This document shows positions 57,450-64,000 of a stretch of DNA of 64,000 bases, in pieces (position 1 is the first letter of the stretch; each line of letters begins with the position of its first letter). Under the pieces are notes generated by a model. The model was not told where the DNA came from, ran no database searches, and was given only the letters and a program-made list of their open reading frames with translations. The translations under genes were made by a program, and so were the position numbers. Source of the DNA: Streptomyces cinnabarinus (GTDB lineage: Bacteria; Actinomycetota; Actinomycetes; Streptomycetales; Streptomycetaceae). The DNA is taken from positions 2,356,001 to 2,420,000 of the forward strand of contig NZ_CP114413.1 in the NCBI RefSeq assembly GCF_027270315.1, in the 5' to 3' direction.

Positions 57450-59174
57450 CTACGCGCTGGGGCTCGCGGACGGCGAGGGGGACTCCGTGGTGTCCGGCGT
57501 GGTCGACTCGGCCGCGGCCACGGTCAGTTCGACCGTGAGGGTCGCGCCGCCCGCGGTGTTGATGCGGAGCAGGAAGGTGCCGGTGGTGTCGTCGGCGTAC
57601 AGCTTCGGCAGCTTGAGCTTGCCGTCGGCGTCCGTCTTCAGGCCGGTGAGGGTGCGTACGGGCTTGCCCTCGGCGTCCTTGAAGTAGGGGCCCTTGTCGT
57701 TCTCGGCCGGGTCCTCGGCGGACTTGATCAGGGTGGCGGTGGCCGCGACCTTGTCGGCGACGGCGCCCTTGTAGGTGGCCTTCACCTCCACCTGGTCGGC
57801 GAACTCGCCGCCGGGGACGCAGGTCAGCGCCTCCTCGCCGGTGCGGGCGAGGGTGTCGGCGGCGCGTTCGGTGACCGTGGCCGTGTAGTCGAGGCCGGGA
57901 ATCGAGCGGCCCACGACGGTGGTCCGGACGATGAAGTCGCCGGTCTCCTCGCCCGCCTGGAGCGCGGGCGCCACGGCGGTGCCGCTGCTGTTCGTCAGCG
58001 CGGTGGCGTACTTCTCGCCGCCGGTGAAGGCCGCGTCGGTGTCGCCGACGATCGTGAAGCGGATGCGTACCTTGGCGACGGCCTTGCCGGCCGAGGTCTC
58101 CGCGCGGGTGCTGATCCGCTCGCCGAACGCGTCGCCCGCCATCGCCTTGAGCAGGGCGGTGTCGGCGTCCTCCAGGTGGTGCACCGTGTCGGTGGGCGTC
58201 GGCGGGGTCGTCGACGGCGGCGTGGTGGGCGGGGGTGTCGTGCCCGGCGGCGTCGGAGGCGTGGAACCGCCGTTGGCGGGCGGAGTCGGCGACTGGGAGG
58301 CCGGGGGCGTGGGCGACGGCGACGGTGAGGTCACCGCCCCGCCGCCGTCGTCGCTGCGGTCGTCGGGGATCGTGCCGGTGCCGTCGGGGATCTCGTCGAC
58401 GCCCTTGCGGTAGTGCTCCAGCCACGCCAGGACCGTGTTCAGGTAGTCCGTGGAGTTGTTGTAGCTGAGGATGGCGCTCTTGAGGTCGGACGGGTCGGAC
58501 AGGTCCCAGCCGAAGCGGCACAGATAGCCGCCCGCGGCGAGCGCGGCGTCGTAGACGTTGTTGGGGTCCTTCTCGCCGTCGCCGTTGCCGTCGCGGCCCG
58601 CCCACGCCCAGGTGGACGGGATGAACTGCATCGGCCCCACGGCACGGTCGTAGGAGCTGTCCCCGTCGTAGGCGCCGTTGTCGGTGTCGCTGATGTTGGC
58701 GAAGCCGTTGCCGTTGAGCTGGGGGCCGAGGATCGGGGAGGTGGTGGTGCCGTCGGCGTTGACCCGGCCGCCACGCGCGTGGCCCGACTCGACGTGGCCG
58801 ATGGCGGCGAGCAGTTCCCAGGGCAGGTTGCAGCCGGGCTTGGACTCCTGGAGCGAGGCGGCGGCCTGCTGGTAGGCGTCCAGCACGGTGGCCGGTATAC
58901 CGGACTCGGAGTCGGTGCCGCCCGTCCCGCCCGCGCTGGGCGAGGGCTTGGGGCTGTCCAGGGGCGGCAGGTCCGTGTAGTACGGCGAGTTGCCGGTCGC
59001 GCTGTCGTCGGCGAGGGCGTCGGGTGAGGGCGTGGTGTCCGAGGTGGTCCGTCTGCCCTGGTCGTCGACCGTCGCTCCGGGAGCCTGGGAGCCCGACAGC
59101 GCCGCGACCGCGAGCGCGGCCACGGCGGCGGTGGCCGCACCCTTGTACAGCCTCCTGCCGAATTGCGCCGACAT
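57450..59174 (-). CDS. Secreted lytic transglycosylase with C-terminal Ig-like domains
   Basis: A 574-residue exported cell-wall enzyme. Signal peptide at 1-33 (LYKGAATAAVAALAVAALSG). The SLT-type catalytic domain (about 100-260) has Glu in AIGHVESGHA, then RAVGPMQFIPSTW, a Ca-binding loop RDGNGDGEKDPNN and SAILSYNNSTDYLN. A Pro/Thr linker (about 285-335) and two Ig-like beta domains (KVRIRFTIVGDTDAAFTGGE; VEVKATYKGAVADKVAATAT) follow. It cleaves murein glycosidic bonds with anhydro-MurNAc formation. ATG 59174. The next gene upstream is divergent. Confidence 0.92.
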   Translation of the reverse strand: MSAQFGRRLYKGAATAAVAALAVAALSGSQAPGATVDDQGRRTTSDTTPSPDALADDSATGNSPYYTDLPPLDSPKPSPSAGGTGGTDSESGIPATVLDAYQQAAASLQESKPGCNLPWELLAAIGHVESGHARGGRVNADGTTTSPILGPQLNGNGFANISDTDNGAYDGDSSYDRAVGPMQFIPSTWAWAGRDGNGDGEKDPNNVYDAALAAGGYLCRFGWDLSDPSDLKSAILSYNNSTDYLNTVLAWLEHYRKGVDEIPDGTGTIPDDRSDDGGGAVTSPSPSPTPPASQSPTPPANGGSTPPTPPGTTPPPTTPPSTTPPTPTDTVHHLEDADTALLKAMAGDAFGERISTRAETSAGKAVAKVRIRFTIVGDTDAAFTGGEKYATALTNSSGTAVAPALQAGEETGDFIVRTTVVGRSIPGLDYTATVTERAADTLARTGEEALTCVPGGEFADQVEVKATYKGAVADKVAATATLIKSAEDPAENDKGPYFKDAEGKPVRTLTGLKTDADGKLKLPKLYADDTTGTFLLRINTAGGATLTVELTVAAAESTTPDTTESPSPSASPSA

Positions 59175-59457
59175 AGAGTGAACCCCTCCCGTGGACGCCC
59201 GAGCGCCCGCCTCTGTCTGTCCCGTCGCCCTGTTGTGACGAACGGCCCGCCGTGGCGGTTGCGCTCGTGCCGCCGTTCGGTGGCGCGCCGCGAGCATCCG
59301 TCCGTTTTTGTCCGTCCGCCGGACGCACTCCCCGCGCGCCGACCCAAGTGACCCTACGACAACTTCCGCGCCTCGGGCACCCGTTCACGTCCGATATTCA
59401 CCGTCCGGCCATGCGTGATACTGGGCCCGTTGATCACACCCCCAGCGAGGAGCCGCG

Positions 59458-60288
59458 GTGCCGTTCACCCTGAGCCACGCGGCGGCGGTCCTGCCCGCCG
59501 TCCGCACCGACGGAACGGGCCGGGGCCGACTGGTCCCGGCCGTCCTCGTGGCGGGCTCCTTCGGCCCGGACCTCACCTATTACGCGGCCAGCGGCGTGCC
59601 CGGCGCGATGGAGTTCGGCGATGTCACGCACTCCTTCGCAGGGGTGTTCACGGTCGATGTCGTCCTCAGCTGGGCGCTGGTGGGCCTCTGGCTGCTGGTG
59701 CGCGAGCCGTTGGTGGCGCTGCTGCCGACGTCCCGCCAGGGCCCTCCGGCCGCCCTGCTGCGCTGCGGTGCGCCCCGCGCGCGGGTTCGGCCGGAACTGT
59801 TGCTGTGGTGGTACGTCTCCGCCGTGCTCGGCTCCCTGACCCATGTGGTGTGGGACGCCTTCACCCACCTCGACCGCTGGGGCATGCGCCTGTTCCCCGT
59901 CCTCGGCGAGGAGATCGCGGGGTCGCCGCTGTACTGGTATCTCCAGTACGGCGGTTCCGCGGTCGCCGCGGCCGTCATCGCGGTGTTCCTGACGGCGGCG
60001 CTACGGCGGGTTCCGGGCGACGTCCCCGCGGTCGGGGTGCCGGTGCTGTCGGTGCGGGACCGGTGGCTGGCCGCTGTGCCGCTGCTCGGGTTTCCGGTCG
60101 TCTTCGCGGTGCTGCGGGCGGTGCGGTGGTGGGCGTACTGGGGGTCACGCGCGAAGCCGTGGGAGCTGATTCCGACGCTGTGCTTCGGGGCCGGGGCGGG
60201 GCTCTTCCTGGGAGTGTTGGGGTACGCCGTCGCGGTCAGGGTGTGGCGTCCTGCCCCGGTGCGGGACGCGACGCTCGTACTGCGGTAG
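59458..60288 (+). CDS. DUF4184 membrane protein
   Basis: A 276-residue protein with about six hydrophobic helices. The start PFTLSHAAAVLPAVRTDGTG, then LVAGSFGPDLTYYAASGVPG and THSFAGVFTVDVVLSWALVG, and GSLTHVVWDAFTH define the DUF4184 family, whose His/Asp pattern (H in FTLSHAA, D in GPDLTY and HVVWDAFTH) resembles metal-dependent membrane hydrolases such as YdjM. Function unproven. GTG start with GAGGAG five bases upstream. Confidence 0.88.
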   Translation: MPFTLSHAAAVLPAVRTDGTGRGRLVPAVLVAGSFGPDLTYYAASGVPGAMEFGDVTHSFAGVFTVDVVLSWALVGLWLLVREPLVALLPTSRQGPPAALLRCGAPRARVRPELLLWWYVSAVLGSLTHVVWDAFTHLDRWGMRLFPVLGEEIAGSPLYWYLQYGGSAVAAAVIAVFLTAALRRVPGDVPAVGVPVLSVRDRWLAAVPLLGFPVVFAVLRAVRWWAYWGSRAKPWELIPTLCFGAGAGLFLGVLGYAVAVRVWRPAPVRDATLVLR

Positions 60289-60460
60289 CGAGGAGGAGCT
60301 CCGCCCAGAGGAGGACGGTGGCCGCGGGGTCGGCGGGGATGCGGGGTGTTCCGGCGGCGGGCTCGAAGGTGCGTGCCCTGTGTTTCCGGCGGAGTGCTCG
60401 TATGCCCATGCCCGCATCCTGGCGGGCATGGGCATGGGGTGGCGTCTTTGTGGGGGCCAC
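60236..60460 (-). CDS. Possible small protein antisense to the DUF4184 3' end
   Basis: A 74-codon frame starting at 60460, or 57 codons from ATG 60409. It contains MGIRALRRKHRARTFEPAAG then TPRIPADPAATVLLWAEL, with strong third-base GC. It overlaps the 3' end of the DUF4184 gene and begins within a 14-bp inverted repeat. It may be a real small gene, but no ribosome site is obvious. Confidence 0.35.
   Translation of the reverse strand: MAPTKTPPHAHARQDAGMGIRALRRKHRARTFEPAAGTPRIPADPAATVLLWAELLLATAVRASRPAPGQDATP
60402..60435. repeat. 14-bp perfect inverted repeat ATGCCCATGCCCGC
   Basis: ATGCCCATGCCCGC and its complement GCGGGCATGGGCAT are separated by six bases, between DUF4184 and polA. It could terminate DUF4184 transcription or, on the minus strand, fold over the start of a possible small gene. 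Confidence 0.75.
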
Positions 60461-60521
60461 GCGAGTGATGGTCCTTCGCGTCCGCCTGGTTGTTGTTGTG
60501 GTCAGGGGCGCGGGTGGTTTC

Positions 60522-63251
60522 CTAGTGCGCTGCCGACTCCCAGTCGCCTCCGTCGCCCACTGACACCCCGAGCGGTACGTCCAGGCTCACCGCGTTGGAC
60601 ATCTGCTCCCGGACCAGGGCCTCCGCCTGCTCCCGCTCGCCCGGGGCCACCTCCAGGACGATTTCGTCGTGGACCTGGAGGAGCATGCGGGTCTTCAGGT
60701 CGGCCTCGCGGAGCGCCGCGTCGACCTTGAGCATGGCGATCTTGACGATGTCGGCCGCCGTGCCCTGGATCGGGGCGTTCAGCGCCATGCGCTCGGCCGC
60801 CTCACGGCGCTGGCGGTTGTCGCTGTTGAGGTCGGGGAGGTAGCGGCGGCGGCCGAAGAGGGTCGCCGTGTAGCCGGTCGCGCGGGCCTCGTCGACGGCT
60901 CGGCGCAGATAGTCCCGCACACCGCCGAAGCGCTCGAAGTAGGCGTCCATGAGGGCGCGTGCCTCGCCCGCCTCGATGTTCAGCTGCTGGGAGAGACCGA
61001 AGGCCGAGAGGCCGTACGCCAGGCCGTAGGACATCGCCTTGATCTTGCGGCGCATCTCCGCGTCGACCGCGCCGGGCTCGACCGCGAAGACCTGCGAGGC
61101 GGCCGTGGTGTGCAGGTCCTCGCCCGAGGTGAAGGCCTGGATGAGGCCCTCGTCGGCGGAGAGGTGGGCCATCACGCGCAGCTCGATCTGGCTGTAGTCG
61201 GCCGTCATCAGGGACTCGAAGCCCTCGCCGACCACGAAGCCGCGGCGGATCGCGCGGCCCTCGTCCGTGCGAACGGGGATGTTCTGGAGGTTGGGGTCCG
61301 TGGAGGACAGCCGGCCGGTCGCGGCGACCGTCTGGTTGAAGGTGGTGTGGATCCGGCCGTCCGCGGCGATCGTCTTGATCAGGCCCTCGACGGTGACCCG
61401 CAGCTTCGCCTGCTCACGGTGGCGGAGCATGATCACCGGGAGCTCGTTCTCGGTCTGTCCGGCGAGCCAGGCCAGGGCGTCGGCGTCGGTGGTGTAGCCG
61501 GTCTTGGTCTTCTTGGTCCTGGGCAGGCCCAGCTCGCCGAAGAGGACCTCCTGGAGCTGCTTGGGCGAGCCGAGGTTGAACTCGTGCCCGGCCGCCGCGT
61601 GGGCCTCCTTCACGGCCTGCTGCACCGCACCGGCGAACATCTGTTCCATGGCTTCCAGGTGGGCGCGGTCGGCGGCGATGCCGTGCCGTTCCATCCGGGC
61701 CAGCAGGGCGGAGGTGGGCAGCTCCATGTCGCGCAGCAGATCGGCGGCGCCGACCTCCTCAAGACGGGCCTCGAAGGCCTCGCCCAGGTCGAGGACGGCA
61801 CGGGCCTGCACCATCAGCGCCTCGGCCTCGGCGCCGTCGTCCGCGCCGAAGGCGAGCTGGCCGTCGGCCGTGGCGGCGGGGGCCAGCTCGCGGTGGAGGT
61901 ACTCCAGGGACAGCGCGTCCAGGTCGAAGGAGCGGCGGCCCGGCTTGACCAGGTAGGCGGCGAGGGCGGTGTCCATGGTGACGCCGTCCACGCTCCAGCC
62001 GTGCTCGGCGAAGACCCGCATCGCGCCCTTGGCGTTGTGGAAGACCTTGGGGCGGGCGGCGTCGGCCAGCCAGCCGGTGAACGCCGTCTCGTCGGCCTCG
62101 TCCAGCTCGGACGGGTCGAACCAGGCGGCGGGGCCGCCGGCCGTGGCCAGCGCGACCTCGGCGACCGAGCCGGTGCCCAGCGCCCAGGTGTCGACGGTGG
62201 CGACACCGAGGGGCTGTGCGGTGGCGTGCTCGGTCAGCCAGGGGGCCAGCTCGCCGGTGGCCAGCACCTGGCCGTCCAGCTCCACGCCCTCCGCGACGAC
62301 CTGGGTCTCCTCGGCCTCCTCGGCGCCGGGGTCGACGGCCAGCAGCCGCTCCCGCAGGGACGGGTTGCGGATCTCCAGTGTGTCCAGGACCATCGCGACG
62401 CCCTTGCGGTCGTACGCGGCCCGCTCCAGGTCGGTGACCGTCTTCGGCAGCTCGACGGTGCGCACCATCTCGGTGAGGCGGCGGTTGAGCTTGACCGCCT
62501 CCAGGTGGTCGCGGAGGTTCTGGCCCGCCTTGCCCTTGACCTCCTCGACCCGCTCGACCAGCTCCGCGAACGAGCCGAACTGGTTGATCCACTTCGCGGC
62601 GGTCTTCTCGCCGACGCCCGGGATGCCCGGCAGGTTGTCGGACGGGTCGCCGCGCAGGGCGGCGAAGTCGGGGTACTGCGCGGGCGTCAACCCGTACTTC
62701 TCGATGACCTTCTCCGGGGTGAACCGGGTCAGCTCGGAGACGCCCTTCGTCGGGTAGAGGACGGTCGTGTGCTCGCTGACGAGCTGGAAGGAGTCGCGGT
62801 CGCCGGTGACGATCAGCACCTCGAAGCCCTCGGCCTCGGCCTGGGTGGCGAGCGTGGCGATCACGTCGTCGGCCTCGAAGCCGTCCACCGCGAATCGGGA
62901 GACGTGCATCGCGTCGAGCAGCTCGCCGATCAGCTCGACCTGGCCCTTGAACTCGTCCGGGGTCTTGGAGCGGTTCGCCTTGTACTCCGTGAACTCCTCG
63001 GACCGCCAGGTCTTGCGGGACACGTCGAAGGCGACCGCGAAGTGCGTGGGCGCCTCGTCGCGCAGGGTGTTGGCCAGCATCGACGCGAAGCCGTAGATCG
63101 CGTTCGTCGGCTGGCCGGTCGCGGTCGTGAAGTTCTCCGCGGGCAACGCGAAGAACGCGCGGTAGGCCAGGGAATGCCCGTCCATGAGCATGAGTCGCGG
63201 ACGGCCGCCGCCGGAGGTCGTTTCGGTCTTCTTCGATGCTGTCTCTGCCAC
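60522..63251 (-). CDS. polA: DNA polymerase I
   Basis: Repair and lagging-strand polymerase of 909 residues. The 5' nuclease domain (about 1-310) has LMLMDGHSLAYRAFFALPAE, FAVAFDVSRKTWR and GDRDSFQLVS. The middle region (about 320-500) is a 3'-5' exonuclease-like fold; the usual DEDD acidic residues are not evident (e.g. ATVDTWALGT), so proofreading is probably lost, as in other actinobacterial PolA. The polymerase has motif A MTADYSQIELRVMAHLS, O-helix KAMSYGLAYGLSAFGLSQ and motif C LQVHDEIVLEV. GTG start 63251 with GGGGAC upstream. A CACTGACAGTG palindrome lies 22 bases before the start. Confidence 0.97.
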   Translation of the reverse strand: MAETASKKTETTSGGGRPRLMLMDGHSLAYRAFFALPAENFTTATGQPTNAIYGFASMLANTLRDEAPTHFAVAFDVSRKTWRSEEFTEYKANRSKTPDEFKGQVELIGELLDAMHVSRFAVDGFEADDVIATLATQAEAEGFEVLIVTGDRDSFQLVSEHTTVLYPTKGVSELTRFTPEKVIEKYGLTPAQYPDFAALRGDPSDNLPGIPGVGEKTAAKWINQFGSFAELVERVEEVKGKAGQNLRDHLEAVKLNRRLTEMVRTVELPKTVTDLERAAYDRKGVAMVLDTLEIRNPSLRERLLAVDPGAEEAEETQVVAEGVELDGQVLATGELAPWLTEHATAQPLGVATVDTWALGTGSVAEVALATAGGPAAWFDPSELDEADETAFTGWLADAARPKVFHNAKGAMRVFAEHGWSVDGVTMDTALAAYLVKPGRRSFDLDALSLEYLHRELAPAATADGQLAFGADDGAEAEALMVQARAVLDLGEAFEARLEEVGAADLLRDMELPTSALLARMERHGIAADRAHLEAMEQMFAGAVQQAVKEAHAAAGHEFNLGSPKQLQEVLFGELGLPRTKKTKTGYTTDADALAWLAGQTENELPVIMLRHREQAKLRVTVEGLIKTIAADGRIHTTFNQTVAATGRLSSTDPNLQNIPVRTDEGRAIRRGFVVGEGFESLMTADYSQIELRVMAHLSADEGLIQAFTSGEDLHTTAASQVFAVEPGAVDAEMRRKIKAMSYGLAYGLSAFGLSQQLNIEAGEARALMDAYFERFGGVRDYLRRAVDEARATGYTATLFGRRRYLPDLNSDNRQRREAAERMALNAPIQGTAADIVKIAMLKVDAALREADLKTRMLLQVHDEIVLEVAPGEREQAEALVREQMSNAVSLDVPLGVSVGDGGDWESAAH

Positions 63252-63272
63252 GTCCCCGATCCTGCCACGCCG

Positions 63273-63283
63273 CACTGACAGTG
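63273..63283 (-). promoter_or_regulatory. Palindrome CACTGACAGTG upstream of polA
   Basis: An 11-bp perfect palindrome, identical to the core of the 15-bp palindrome at 7939-7953 in the terD promoter. It is 22 bases before the polA start codon. Possible shared operator; no factor is identified. Confidence 0.4.
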
Positions 63284-63429
63284 GGGGCCCACCGCCGGAT
63301 CGGCGGCGCCCGGGCGGATCGCGCAACCAAAGCTCTCGACGGGTGCGGAACCCGGGGCCGACCGGTGTCGGTGACACGTGCGAGGATCGGAGATGTACCT
63401 CACATACGCAGTCGTAAGGAGAGCGTGCG

Positions 63430-64000
<571 letters not shown>

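Overview
This window is high-GC DNA with strong third-position GC bias, so nearly every real gene has long antisense shadow frames. The gene set is typical of a Streptomyces chromosome core: a WhiJ/Scr1-type XRE regulator with a DUF397 partner, TerD/TerC proteins, psuG-psuK, a MocR/PdxR regulator, many small actinobacterial families, and uvrB, rpsA, coaE and polA in an order that, from memory, resembles the SCO196x-SCO200x region of S. coelicolor. I read about 58 protein genes. I see no rRNA, tRNA, CRISPR array, prophage or insertion sequence.

Layout. 1-3.8 kb: the 3' part of an S66 LD-carboxypeptidase, an MHS-type transporter, a calcium/proton antiporter and a small dimeric-barrel protein. 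3.9-7.9 kb: a tellurite/metal-stress group (terC, a TerD protein fused to a degenerate ATPase-like domain, and terD). terC carries a yybP-ykoY manganese riboswitch with a readable Shine-Dalgarno-sequestering switch. 8-17.9 kb: uvrB, an MHYT sensor, a secreted glycerophosphodiesterase, an alkyltransferase, the psuG-psuK pair, a methyltransferase, a CorA transporter and a CBS protein. 18-26.9 kb: a P-loop-less uridine kinase-like protein, DUF2293 and DUF1772 proteins, an orphan gltD, a divergent AhpD-like/MocR pair, and a PEP-synthase-like phosphotransferase overlapping a membrane protein. 27-30.2 kb: a tyrosine phosphatase, then a WhiJ-like regulatory cluster (DUF397, XRE regulator, anti-sigma-like ATPase, unknown protein) around a divergent promoter with two palindromes. 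30.3-43.9 kb: ABC exporter, DUF899, P450, deaminase, EEP-family protein, FUSC protein with a tetrapeptide minisatellite, nucleotidyltransferase, RidA-GNAT-S4 operon, DoxX, acyltransferase-like and TPR proteins. 43.9-51 kb: coaE, PAC2 protein, rpsA with its promoter and terminator, a methyltransferase with no canonical start codon, and an HrpB helicase. 51-56 kb: an operon of an alpha/beta-hydrolase and a 1427-residue caspase-NTPase-propeller protein. 56-64 kb: DUF3068 protein, a 44-residue peptide gene, a lytic transglycosylase, DUF4184 protein, polA and the start of an FdhF/YdeP-type oxidoreductase.

The strongest candidate for an undescribed system is the hydrolase/caspase-NTPase-propeller operon at 50.9-56.1 kb, which has the architecture of a sensor-switch-protease with a partner lipase-like effector and may be a conflict or cell-suicide module. 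The clearest regulatory discovery is the three-way mutually exclusive pairing in the terC leader. Other items worth checking are an 11-bp palindrome shared by the terD and polA upstream regions, and the possible AUC start of the methyltransferase gene.
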